From contig JAKORH010000073.1 of NCBI GenBank assembly GCA_029777935.1, positions 1-16,470 of the forward strand: DNA of 16,470 nucleotides. Reading direction: 5' to 3'. Shown one piece after another: positions 1 to 6,762 of this stretch. The stretch is from Pseudomonadota bacterium. Lineage in GTDB: Bacteria > Pseudomonadota > Gammaproteobacteria > Burkholderiales > Burkholderiaceae. The position numbers and the translations under genes were made by a program. The notes below the pieces were generated by a model. That model was not told where the DNA came from, searched no databases, and was given only the letters and a program-made list of their open reading frames with translations. Numbering within the stretch: the stretch's first letter is position 1; each line of letters starts with the position of its first letter.

Positions 1-108
1 ACGGACGCGGAGCGCGACGAGTGCTTCGACTGCTTCGACACCGAGGACTTCCGCATCGGCTACCGCGCTTTCCTCGCCAAGACCAAGCCGGAGTTCGTGG
101 GGAAATGA
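1..108 (+). CDS. enoyl-CoA hydratase/isomerase-like protein, 3' end only
   Basis: The window opens inside a reading frame that ends at the TGA at 106-108 and gives 35 residues. The visible tail, with CFDTEDFRIGYRAFLAKTKP near its end, looks like the C-terminal helix of crotonase-family proteins: an acidic stretch followed by F-x-E/D-G/R-x-x-A-F-x-x-K-x-x-P and a basic residue near the end. The family hydrates or isomerises enoyl-CoA thioesters in the cytoplasm. The catalytic region lies outside the window, so the exact reaction cannot be read. Its downstream neighbour is a class III CoA-transferase on the same strand, which fits a CoA-thioester catabolic cluster. A perfect inverted repeat starts 11 bp after the stop and may separate the two transcription units. 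Confidence 0.7.
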   Translation, partial: TDAERDECFDCFDTEDFRIGYRAFLAKTKPEFVGK

Positions 109-118
109 GGACTTCTTC

Positions 119-187
119 ACCACAGAGGCACAGAGGCACAGAGAAATACAGTAGAGGACCTTCTCTGTGCCTCTGTGCCTCTGTGGT
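119..187. repeat. perfect 27-bp inverted repeat built from 8-bp units
   Basis: The left arm (119-145) and right arm (161-187) are exact reverse complements over 27 bp, with a 15-nt loop (146-160). Each arm contains tandem CACAGAGG-type octamers (on the right arm, CCTCTGTG). It lies between the hydratase stop and the CoA-transferase start. A transcript would fold into a very stable hairpin, but no T-run follows, so it is not a classic intrinsic terminator. Sequences of this CACAGAGGCACAGAGG type seem familiar to me from intergenic regions of environmental bacteria, but I cannot confirm that here. Confidence 0.85.
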
Positions 188-214
188 TGAAATTCGGCGT
201 CTTCTTAATCCGCG

Positions 215-1423
215 ATGAAGCTAGACCGTAGCGGACCGCTCGCCGGCATGCGCGTGCTTGAGCTGACGCAGATCATGTCGGGACCGACCTGCGGGCTGAT
301 GCTGGCCGACCTCGGCGCCGACGTGATCAAGGTCGAGAAGCTGCCCGGTGGCGACGACGCGCGCCGCTACAGCGAGCCGCGCGTCAACGGCGTGTCCGCG
401 CCGTTCCTGATGCTCAACCGCAACAAGCGCGGCCTCGCGCTCGATCTGAAGCAGGCCGAAGGCCGCGCGGTGCTGCTGCGCATGGTGCGTGACGCCGACG
501 TGCTGGTCGAGAACTTCCGCACCGGCACGATGGACAAGCTCGGCCTCGGCTACGACTTGCTGGCGCGCGAGAACCCAGGACTGATCTACTGCGCGATCAC
601 CGGCTACGGCCGCAGCGGGCCGTTCGCCGACAAGGGCGGCTTCGACCTGCTGGCGCAAGGCTTCTCGGGCCTGATGAGCATCACCGGCGAACCACATGGC
701 GCGCCGGTGAAGTCGGGTCCGCCGCTGACCGACATCGGCGCCGGCGTGCTCGCCGCCACCGGCATCATCGCCGCGTATGTTCACAAGCTCAGGACCGGCG
801 AAGGCCAGATCGTCGACACGTCGCTGATGGAGGCCGGACTGCAGCAGACCTACTGGCATGCGGCGATCTACCTCGCCAGCGGGCAATCGCCGGGGCCGAC
901 CGGGTCCGCGCACGTGCTGACCGCGCCGTACCAGGCGTTTCACGCCGCCGACGGCTGGATCAACGTCGGCGGCGCCAACCAGTCGAACTGGGAGCGCATT
1001 GCCGACGTGCTCGGCCATCCGGAATGGAAGACCGATCCGCGCTTCGCGACCAACACGGACCGCATGGCAAACCTCAACGTGCTCGCCGAACTGATGAGCG
1101 CGGTACTCGCCACGCGCTCGCGCGCGGAATGGATCGCTGCGTTCGACGCTGCCGGCGTGCCCGCCGGGCCCGTGCATTCGATCGGCGAGGCCTTGACGCA
1201 CCCGCAGACGCTCGCGCGCGGCATGGTGGTCGAGGTCCGGCATCCGCAGGCGGGCGCGACCCGGGGCGTCGGCTGCCCGCTGCATTTCTCGCGCACGCCG
1301 ACGGCCGAGCCGTGCGCCGCGCCGCTGCTCGGCCAGCACACGCGCGAGGTGCTGGCCGAGTTCGGCTACTCCGCCGCCGAGATCGACGGATTCCTCGAGC
1401 GTCGCATCGTCGCCGAGTCCTGA
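215..1423 (+). CDS. class III (CaiB/BaiF family) CoA-transferase
   Basis: The product is a 402-residue cytoplasmic protein of the formyl-CoA transferase/CaiB/alpha-methylacyl-CoA racemase family, which moves CoA between carboxylic acids or epimerises 2-methylacyl-CoAs. Family signatures visible are GPLAGMRVLELTQIMSGP at residues 7-24, LADLGADVIKVE at 30-41, NRNKRGLALDLK at 68-79, LVENFRTGTMDKLGLGY at 97-113, and PPLTDIGAG at 169-177, whose Asp173 is the expected catalytic aspartate that forms an acyl anhydride. Length is typical. The start at 215 keeps the conserved GPLAGxRVL N-terminus; an ATG at 248 would cut into it. I see no good ribosome-binding site before 215, so translation may be weak or coupled. 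The substrate cannot be read from sequence. The preceding enoyl-CoA hydratase suggests fatty-acid or branched/aromatic acid catabolism. Confidence 0.88.
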   Translation: MKLDRSGPLAGMRVLELTQIMSGPTCGLMLADLGADVIKVEKLPGGDDARRYSEPRVNGVSAPFLMLNRNKRGLALDLKQAEGRAVLLRMVRDADVLVENFRTGTMDKLGLGYDLLARENPGLIYCAITGYGRSGPFADKGGFDLLAQGFSGLMSITGEPHGAPVKSGPPLTDIGAGVLAATGIIAAYVHKLRTGEGQIVDTSLMEAGLQQTYWHAAIYLASGQSPGPTGSAHVLTAPYQAFHAADGWINVGGANQSNWERIADVLGHPEWKTDPRFATNTDRMANLNVLAELMSAVLATRSRAEWIAAFDAAGVPAGPVHSIGEALTHPQTLARGMVVEVRHPQAGATRGVGCPLHFSRTPTAEPCAAPLLGQHTREVLAEFGYSAAEIDGFLERRIVAES

Positions 1424-1430
1424 CCCTCGT

Positions 1431-1514
1431 TCCTCAATCCTCAATCCTCAATCCTCAGTCCTCAGTCCTCAGTCCTCGCTCCTCGATCCTCGATCCTCGA
1501 TCCTCGATCCTCTT
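1431..1514. repeat. heptanucleotide tandem repeat, 12 units of TCCTCNN
   Basis: Twelve contiguous 7-bp units occupy 84 bp. All units begin with TCCTC, and the last two bases change in blocks: AA three times, AG three times, GC once, GA four times, TT once. The array starts 7 bp after the CoA-transferase stop and ends just before purE. It is purely pyrimidine-rich on the + strand at the core positions. On the opposite strand each unit reads as GAGGA. The block pattern suggests slippage expansion of several variant units. No function can be assigned. Confidence 0.92.
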
Positions 1515-1521
1515 CAGTACG

Positions 1522-1527
1522 TACAAT
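1522..1527 (+). promoter_or_regulatory. weak -10-like element (TACAAT) before purE
   Basis: TACAAT matches a sigma-70 -10 hexamer in five of six positions. It lies directly after the heptamer array and about 25 bp before the preferred purE ATG. No convincing -35 is present at the right distance; that position falls inside the repeat array. A start site near 1534 would exclude the TTG at 1535 as initiation codon and favour the ATG at 1553. This is a weak inference from one hexamer. Confidence 0.3.
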
Positions 1528-1552
1528 TCGCGCTTTGCGTGCCGCGCGAAAG

Positions 1553-2056
1553 ATGACCAAATCCAGGCAGCCCGCGCCGCTGGTCGGCGTGGTGATGGGA
1601 TCGAACTCCGACTGGGACACGATGCAGCACGCGTGCGCGCTGCTGAAGGAGTTCGGCGTCGCGTTCGAGGCGAAGGTGCTTTCCGCGCACCGGATGCCGG
1701 ACGAGATGTTCGACTATGCCGAGCATGCGCGCGAACGCGGGCTGCGCGCGATCATCGCTGGCGCGGGCGGCGCGGCGCATCTGCCGGGCATGCTGGCGTC
1801 GAAGACCGTGATCCCGGTGCTCGGCGTGCCGGTGCCGTCGAAGTACCTGAACGGCCGCGATTCGCTGCTGTCGATCGTGCAGATGCCCAAGGGCGTGCCG
1901 GTGGCGACCTTCGCGATCGGCGAGAGCGGGGCGGCCAATGCCGCGCTGTTCGCCGTGGCGATGCTGGCGGCGGACGCCCCCGATCTGGCCGCGAAGCTTG
2001 CTCAATATCGCGCCACGCAGACGCAGGCGGCGAAGAACATGACATTGCCGCTGTAG
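1553..2056 (+). CDS. purE: N5-carboxyaminoimidazole ribonucleotide mutase (PurE class I)
   Basis: The product rearranges N5-CAIR to CAIR in de novo purine synthesis, using the product of PurK. From the ATG at 1553 the protein has 167 residues, normal for class I PurE. Conserved blocks are [11 protein letters not shown] near the N-terminus (phosphate/substrate loop), [11 protein letters not shown] with the catalytic histidine, [23 protein letters not shown] and the [23 protein letters not shown] segment that closes the active site. An in-frame TTG at 1535 would add six residues; I prefer 1553 because it fits family length and a GAAAG lies just before it. The gene is followed by purK, but unusually at a distance of 189 bp. 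Confidence 0.96.
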   Translation: MTKSRQPAPLVGVVMGSNSDWDTMQHACALLKEFGVAFEAKVLSAHRMPDEMFDYAEHARERGLRAIIAGAGGAAHLPGMLASKTVIPVLGVPVPSKYLNGRDSLLSIVQMPKGVPVATFAIGESGAANAALFAVAMLAADAPDLAAKLAQYRATQTQAAKNMTLPL

Positions 2057-2122
2057 CTCCTGGCCCGAAGCATTGTTTCGACACTCGGGAATGAGGGTCG
2101 CTCATCGCTTTCGATGTGCTGC

Positions 2123-2150
2123 CGTCGCCCCGGCGAAGGCCGGGGCGACG
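2123..2150. repeat. strong GC hairpin (12-bp stem, GAAG loop) between purE and purK
   Basis: Arms 2123-2134 (CGTCGCCCCGGC) and 2139-2150 are perfect reverse complements around the tetraloop GAAG. No T-run follows directly, so it is not a textbook terminator. Its form, C-rich stem with a GAAG/GAAA loop, resembles the hairpin at 12788-12807, suggesting both are members of a REP-like repeat family. The rest of 2057-2245 holds no gene that I can recognise. The hairpin could attenuate or stabilise the purE-purK transcript. Confidence 0.8.
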
Positions 2151-2245
2151 AGCGTGCGCTGGGTTTAATCTCAGAAGAATCGTTGGACCTCACTGAAGAC
2201 CTGTAGACGGATGACTCGAGCCCCGAATCTCGCACTTCGAAGCTG

Positions 2246-3397
2246 ATGTCGATCGCTCCCGGTGAATGGCTCGGCCTGCTCGGCGGCGGGCAGTTGGGGC
2301 GCATGTTCTGCATGGCGGCGCAGAGCATGGGGTTCCGCGTGTGCGTGCTCGATCCGGGCGACGGCAGCCCGGCCGGCGCGGTCGCGGACGACCACATCGG
2401 CGCCGACTACCTCGACGAATCGGCGCTGGTCGAAATCGCGCAACGCTGCCGCGCGGTGACGACCGAATTCGAGAACGTGCCGGCGGCGGCGCTGCGCCGG
2501 CTCGCCACGCACTGCGTCGTGCGGCCCGCGGCCGATAGCGTGGCGGTCGCGCAGGACCGCATCCACGAGAAGCGCTTCATGGTCGGCCACGGCATCATGG
2601 TCGGGCCGCACGCGGTGGTCACGCGGATCGACGATCTCGAAGCCGCCGAGCTGAAACTCTTTCCCGCGATCCTGAAGACCGCGCGGCTCGGCTACGACGG
2701 CAAGGGCCAGTTCGACGTCGCCACGCGCGAGGCGGCGATCGAGGCGTGGTCGCGCGCGGGACGTGTGCCGTGCGTGCTCGAGCAGCGGCTGCGATTGCAC
2801 CTCGAGGTGTCGTGCCTCGTGTGCCGCGGCGCCGACGGTGCGATGACGACGTTTCCGGTGGTCGAGAACGCGCACCGCGGCGGCATTCTCGCGGTGTCGG
2901 TCGCGCCGGCGCGCGTGACCGCGGAGCTGGCCGACAAGGCGCGCGAAGTCGCGCGCAACGTCGCCGAGCAACTGAACTACGTCGGCGTGCTGTGTGTCGA
3001 GTTCTTCGTGCTCGAGGACGGGCGGCTGCTGGTGAACGAGATCGCGCCGCGCCCGCACAACTCGGGGCACTTCACGATCGATGCCTGCGTGACGAGCCAG
3101 TTCGAGCAGCAGGCACGGATCCTCGCCGGCTTGCCTCTGGGCAGCGCGCGACAGCTCGCGCCGGCGGTGATGCTGAACATCCTCGGTGACGTGTGGTTTC
3201 ACGACGGGCAGCGACGCGAGCCGCCCTGGGCCGACGTGCTTGCGATCGACGGCGCCAGGCTGCACCTTTACGGCAAGCGCGAAGCGCGGCCCGGCCGCAA
3301 GATGGGGCACGTGACCGTGCTCGGCGACTCGCTGCCGCAGGCGCTCGAACGAGCGACCGAGGCCGCGCGCGCGCTCGGCATCGATCCACCCAGATGA
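2246..3397 (+). CDS. purK: N5-carboxyaminoimidazole ribonucleotide synthase (PurK)
   Basis: This ATP-grasp enzyme condenses AIR, bicarbonate and ATP to N5-CAIR, the substrate of PurE. The 383-residue length is usual. Visible features are the N-terminal LGLLGGGQLGRMFCMAA loop (residues about 9-25), VLDPGDGSPAGAVADDHIGADYLD, the TTEFENVP block, the ATP-grasp segment beginning FPAILKTARLGYDGKGQ, VLEQRLRLHLEVSCLVCR, and the metal-binding VEFFVLEDGRLLVNEIAPRPHNSGHFTIDACVTSQFEQ region, given here in part. The start at ATG 2246 places GGGQLGRM in the normal position; the ribosome-binding site is weak. The TGA overlaps the ATG of the next gene by 4 bp, so translation is probably coupled. Confidence 0.96.
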   Translation: MSIAPGEWLGLLGGGQLGRMFCMAAQSMGFRVCVLDPGDGSPAGAVADDHIGADYLDESALVEIAQRCRAVTTEFENVPAAALRRLATHCVVRPAADSVAVAQDRIHEKRFMVGHGIMVGPHAVVTRIDDLEAAELKLFPAILKTARLGYDGKGQFDVATREAAIEAWSRAGRVPCVLEQRLRLHLEVSCLVCRGADGAMTTFPVVENAHRGGILAVSVAPARVTAELADKAREVARNVAEQLNYVGVLCVEFFVLEDGRLLVNEIAPRPHNSGHFTIDACVTSQFEQQARILAGLPLGSARQLAPAVMLNILGDVWFHDGQRREPPWADVLAIDGARLHLYGKREARPGRKMGHVTVLGDSLPQALERATEAARALGIDPPR

Positions 3398-4410
3398 GCA
3401 TCGCGATGAACGATGCGCCGCCGGTGGACGCCGCGGCGATCGGGCGCGCGGCTGCGCTGCTCGCGAGCGGCGGCCTGGTCGCGTTTCCGACCGAAACCGT
3501 CTACGGCCTCGGTGCAGACGCCGACGATCGCGCCGCCGTTGCCGCGATTTTCGCGGCCAAGGGGCGGCCGGCCGATCATCCGGTGATCGTGCATGTGCAG
3601 GACGCGCGCGCGCTCGACTCCTGGGCGCGCGACGTTCCGGAAGCGGCGCGCACCCTCGCGGATGTCTTCTGGCCCGGTCCCCTGACGCTGGTCCTGAAGC
3701 GCTCCGCGCGTGCGCACAACGGGCTGACCGGCGGGCAGGACACCGTGGGCCTGCGCTGCCCCGCGCATCCTTGGGCGCGCGCGTTGCTCGCCGCGTTCTG
3801 CGCCGTGCGCGGCGATGGGTCGGCGGCGCTGGCGGCGCCGAGCGCCAACAGCTTCGGCCGCATCAGTCCGACCCGCGCCGAACACGTGCGTGCCGACCTT
3901 GGCGAGAAGCCCGCGGGCAAGCTGGATCTGATCCTCGACGGCGGCGCCTGTCCGGTCGGACTCGAATCGACGATCGTCGACCTGACCGGAGCGCAGCCGC
4001 GGCTGCTGCGTCCGGGCGCGATTTCGCGCGCGCAGATCGGGCAGGTGATCGGCGCGCCGGCCGTCGACGCCGATGCGTCGGCGCCGCGCGCGCCGGGACG
4101 CCTCGAGCGGCACTACGCGCCGCGAACGCCGCTGGAACTCGTCGAGCGTGGCCGGCTGACGGCCCGGCTTGACCAATTGCGCGGTGTGCGGCTCGCCGTG
4201 CTCGCGCCGGCGACAGCGTTGCCGGGGCGCACAGCCGAAATCGTGTTGAGCCTTGACGCGCCCGCGACTCCGCGGGAATACGAAAACCGCCTGTACGCGA
4301 TGCTGCACGAGCTGGACGCTGCCGGCGCGCAGCGCATCCTGATCGAGCGGCCGCCGGAAGGGCCGGACTGGGAGGCGGTCGGCGACCGGCTGCGGCGTGC
4401 CGCGCGCTGA
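3394..4410 (+). CDS. tsaC: threonylcarbamoyl-AMP synthase, Sua5/YrdC/YwlC family
   Basis: The protein makes threonylcarbamoyl-AMP from threonine, bicarbonate and ATP, the first step of the t6A37 modification of tRNAs reading ANN codons. At 338 residues it is the long Sua5 type: an N-terminal YrdC domain (to about residue 215) plus a linker and a C-terminal Sua5 domain. YrdC hallmarks are GGLVAFPTETVYGLGADA, FAAKGRPADHPVIVH, FWPGPLTLVLK, the dGVGLRCPAHP-like strand (here TVGLRCPAHP), LAAPSANSFGRISPT and GLESTIVDLTG. The C-terminal part has the LERHYAPRTPLEL block typical of Sua5. The ATG at 3394 overlaps the purK stop as ATGA. The purE-purK-sua5 order is common in betaproteobacteria. Confidence 0.93.
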   Translation: MSIAMNDAPPVDAAAIGRAAALLASGGLVAFPTETVYGLGADADDRAAVAAIFAAKGRPADHPVIVHVQDARALDSWARDVPEAARTLADVFWPGPLTLVLKRSARAHNGLTGGQDTVGLRCPAHPWARALLAAFCAVRGDGSAALAAPSANSFGRISPTRAEHVRADLGEKPAGKLDLILDGGACPVGLESTIVDLTGAQPRLLRPGAISRAQIGQVIGAPAVDADASAPRAPGRLERHYAPRTPLELVERGRLTARLDQLRGVRLAVLAPATALPGRTAEIVLSLDAPATPREYENRLYAMLHELDAAGAQRILIERPPEGPDWEAVGDRLRRAAR

Positions 4411-4442
4411 GGCGCGGGACTTCCCTTGCCGCGGGCCGCGCG

Positions 4443-4478
4443 TATCATGCCCGCCGCATATCGAATCTCGGAGGAGAG
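4443..4478 (+). promoter_or_regulatory. possible -10 (TATCAT) and strong ribosome-binding site of the SGNH gene
   Basis: TATCAT at 4443-4448 could be a -10 hexamer, with only a poor -35 candidate (TTCCCT, 4421-4426, spacing 16). The GAGGAGAG at 4471-4478 is directly followed by the ATG at 4479. It is a purine-rich, anti-16S-complementary stretch, though close to the start codon. The gene thus probably has its own translation signal and perhaps its own promoter, distinct from the purE-purK-sua5 unit. Confidence 0.4.
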
Positions 4479-5432
4479 ATGTTCGAATTCCTGCGGGCGC
4501 GCCGGCGCGCCCTTCGCCTTGCTGCCGCTTCGGCCTTCGCGCTGCTGCTCGCGTCCTGCGGCGGTAGCGTCAGCCCGCCTCTGCTGTTCGGCACGACCGT
4601 CGTGTTCGGGGCGAGCCTGAACGACATCGGCAATGCGTGTGCGGCGAGTCCGTCGTCGTGTCCGCCGTCGCCGCCATACGCGCCGGGACGTTTTTCCAAC
4701 GGCAGCCTGTGGGTCGAGACCGTCGCCGCGCATTACGGCGGCACGCTGGCGCCATCGCAGAAAGGCGGCACCGATTACGCCTACGCCGGCGCGCGCACCG
4801 GCACCGTCCCCGGAGTCACGACGCCGGCCGCGGTGCCGAGCATGGTGGCGCAACTCGGCCAGTACCTCGCCAAGGTGAACTTCCAGGCCAGCCCGCAGGC
4901 GCTGTACATCATCGACGCCGGCAACGTCGGCAACAACATCACCGACGCGCTGACGTTGGCGCAGACGAATCCGAACGCGCCGGTACAGGTGCTGACCGCC
5001 GCGGTCGGCGACATCGCCAACATGGTGCTGTCGCTGTATTCGGCTGGCGCGCGCCACATCGTCGTCACCAACGCCCCGGACGTGGGCAAGACGCCGCGGG
5101 CACAGGCGCTCGGCGCGGCGGCCGCCGCCGGCGCCACGCAACTGTCGTTCCAGTTCAACGGCGCGCTGGCGCAGCAAATTGCCGGCCTGAAAGCCCAGTC
5201 GGCCGGGCTGAACCTGTACACGGTCGACATTGGCGCGCTGAACACGCAGCTCATCGCCAATCCGGCCTCGTTCGGTCTCACCAACGTCACCGACGCCTGC
5301 TTCAACATGCTGGTGTCGCCACCGACGCTATGCACGACCCCGGACCAGTATCTGTACTGGGATCCGTTTCACCCGACCGCAGCCACGCACGCGGTGATCG
5401 CGCAGAAGGTGATCGCGGCGATCGGCACGTAG
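4479..5432 (+). CDS. SGNH/GDSL-family hydrolase, predicted lipoprotein
   Basis: The 317-residue product starts with a basic N-terminus, a hydrophobic segment and the lipobox LASC (Cys27), so it should be lipidated and exported to the envelope. Block I is FGASLNDIGN with nucleophile candidate Ser46; the usual GDSL Asp is replaced by Ala45. GRFSNGSLWVETVA looks like block II, and IIDAGNVGNNI is a candidate block III carrying the oxyanion-hole Asn. The C-terminal DPFHPT supplies Asp295 and His298 of the catalytic triad. This arrangement is that of SGNH esterases/lipases related to secreted phospholipase/acyltransferase types. Substrate is unknown. The Cys pair at CAASPSSC may form a disulfide, which would fit export. 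A terminator follows. Confidence 0.82.
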   Translation: MFEFLRARRRALRLAAASAFALLLASCGGSVSPPLLFGTTVVFGASLNDIGNACAASPSSCPPSPPYAPGRFSNGSLWVETVAAHYGGTLAPSQKGGTDYAYAGARTGTVPGVTTPAAVPSMVAQLGQYLAKVNFQASPQALYIIDAGNVGNNITDALTLAQTNPNAPVQVLTAAVGDIANMVLSLYSAGARHIVVTNAPDVGKTPRAQALGAAAAAGATQLSFQFNGALAQQIAGLKAQSAGLNLYTVDIGALNTQLIANPASFGLTNVTDACFNMLVSPPTLCTTPDQYLYWDPFHPTAATHAVIAQKVIAAIGT

Positions 5433-5451
5433 ATGTTGAAGGCGATCGCAC

Positions 5452-5480
5452 AACGGCGCCCTCGCGGCGCCGTTTCTCTT
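5452..5480 (+). terminator. Rho-independent terminator after the SGNH gene
   Basis: Stem arms AACGGCGCC (5452-5460) and GGCGCCGTT (5466-5474) are perfect complements with a CTCGC loop, followed by the pyrimidine/T-rich TCTCTT. It begins 20 bp after the stop codon. This separates the SGNH gene from the ATPase genes downstream. Confidence 0.82.
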
Positions 5481-5490
5481 CGCGGGCTAG

Positions 5491-5512
5491 GCGGCGCGGA
5501 CTAACGCGCCGC
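5491..5512. repeat. 8-bp inverted repeat with 6-nt loop
   Basis: GCGGCGCG (5491-5498) and CGCGCCGC (5505-5512) are perfect complements around GACTAA. It lies 16 bp past the terminator. It may be a second hairpin of the same terminator region or part of the upstream region of the first ATPase. No other signal was recognised between 5513 and 5614. Confidence 0.45.
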
Positions 5513-5614
5513 ACTCGCGGGCCTACGCGTGATCCGTCGGGCCGATTGCCGCGCAGTGCGAATTGTCCGATCGTCGGGCACCTGCAGGCCGAGGATCGAA
5601 CCAGGGGCACTGAC

Positions 5615-6484
5615 ATGCCGGTGATCGCGGTGGTCAATCGCAAGGGCGGCAGCGGCAAGACCACGCTCGCCACCCACCTGGCCGCGCACTGCGCGGCCGG
5701 CCGCGACGCCGTGCTGCTGGCCGACGCCGATCGCCAGCACTCCACGCAGGCGTGGCTGAAGCGCCGCGCGGCGCAGAAGCTCGTGGCGCGCACGTCGATC
5801 AAGGGCCGCGCACTCGAGCCCAACGCAGTGGTCCGGCCTCCGGCCGGCTTCGCGCACGTGATCCTCGACACGCCGGGAGGGCTGCGCGGCCTCGATCTGA
5901 TGCGCGTGGTCATGTACGCCGACGCGATCCTGATGCCGATGGGCGCGTCGGTATTCGATCGCGAATCGACGGCCGACTGCCTCGCCGAACTGAAGGCGCT
6001 GCCGCGCGTTGCGAGCGGCCGCTGCAAGGTGGCGGCGGTTGGCATGCGGCTGGATGGCCGCACCAACGCGGAAGACATGCTGCGGCAGTGGGCACGTTCG
6101 CTGCAGTTGCCATTCATCGGCGCGCTGCGCGAGACGCAGGCGTATGTGCGCTGCGTGGAGCGGGGACTGGCGCTGTTCGACCTGCCCGCCGCGAAGGTCG
6201 AAACCGACATGCGCCAGTGGCAGCCCATCTTCGAATGGCTGGAGCCGATCCTGTCGCCGGCGGGCGGCGCGATCACGCTGGCACGCCCGACGTCGCCGAT
6301 GATGCTGCCGCGGGAGGAAAGCGCGACAACGCCCGATGCCTGGATGACGATGCGCCACTCGACGCCGCCATTGCACGCGTCGTCACCGGTGCGCGCGACC
6401 TTCTCGGCGCGCATCGGGAAGCTGATCGATGCGCTGGCGGTGCCCCGCTTTCTGAAGCGGGAACCGCTGTCCGAGCGTTCCTGA
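5615..6484 (+). CDS. ParA-like P-loop ATPase, copy 1
   Basis: The 289-residue protein has the deviant Walker A motif of the ParA/MinD/Soj superfamily, NRKGGSGKTT (residues 8-17, with signature Lys10). It also has the switch-like LLADADRQHSTQAW (34-47; typical ParA proteins have DPQ where this has DRQ) and the Walker B strand VILDTPGG (82-89). Such ATPases dimerise on ATP and position DNA or protein cargo. Residues 1-213 form the ATPase domain. A Pro/Thr/Ser-rich, poorly conserved linker of about 50 residues follows, and then a tail RIGKLIDALAVPRFLKR (266-282). The start at 5615 begins directly with the first beta strand, with AGGGG 8 bp before it. A paralogue follows in tandem. No parB gene or recognisable parS site is in the window, so a plasmid or chromosome partition role is not supported. 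Confidence 0.88.
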   Translation: MPVIAVVNRKGGSGKTTLATHLAAHCAAGRDAVLLADADRQHSTQAWLKRRAAQKLVARTSIKGRALEPNAVVRPPAGFAHVILDTPGGLRGLDLMRVVMYADAILMPMGASVFDRESTADCLAELKALPRVASGRCKVAAVGMRLDGRTNAEDMLRQWARSLQLPFIGALRETQAYVRCVERGLALFDLPAAKVETDMRQWQPIFEWLEPILSPAGGAITLARPTSPMMLPREESATTPDAWMTMRHSTPPLHASSPVRATFSARIGKLIDALAVPRFLKREPLSERS

Positions 6485-6762
6485 CTCACCCGAAGTCACG
6501 GCCGTCCGTCTCGGTCAAGCAACAGTCGGCGACGTGGGATTGGGAGGGCCGGCCTCCGGGCTACCCGTCCGGATTCCTTCGGTGTTAAGTTCCCGTCAAA
6601 GCCAGCGCTGACTCGCCTGCTGGCCGATAACCCATAGCGAGAGTCTTCGCTTCGCCCGCGCGCAAGCTCGGGTGGATGGTCCGAATCACGCTCCGGGGGA
6701 AATCGCTCTTGCAGTCAAGTATTTGTCTGTCTGCGGCGCACCGCCGGCAGAGGGGGGTCGAG
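6485..6762. other. intergenic region between the two ATPase genes
   Basis: This 278-bp stretch has no reading frame I would call real. It contains a short imperfect GGAGG/CCTCC hairpin at 6543-6557 without a T-run and an isolated GCCGATAA octamer at 6623-6630 that resembles a sigma-28 -10 element but lacks a -35 at the right distance. The purine-rich AGGGGGG at 6751-6757 is the probable ribosome-binding site of the second ATPase. The length suggests that copy 2 has its own promoter, which I could not identify. Confidence 0.5.

Noticed and set aside
221..1444. Minus-strand frame of 407 codons opposite the CoA-transferase
   Set aside because: No recognisable motif, His/Arg-rich, fully overlaps a well-conserved gene.
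1535..1552. TTG at 1535 as start of purE
   Set aside because: It adds six non-conserved residues and lies at the likely transcription start; the ATG at 1553 fits the family length better.
6543..6557. Terminator after the first ATPase gene
   Set aside because: The stem is only 5 bp with a GC loop and no T-run follows.
6585..6630. Sigma-28-like promoter with GCCGATAA at 6623-6630
   Set aside because: The -10-like octamer is perfect, but the nearest TAAG/TCAAAG elements are 19 or 30 bp upstream instead of about 11, and no flagellar gene is nearby.
6695..6713. Sigma-54-like site (GG run followed by TTGCA)
   Set aside because: The spacing between the GG and GC dinucleotides is off by one and the -24 element is otherwise poor.
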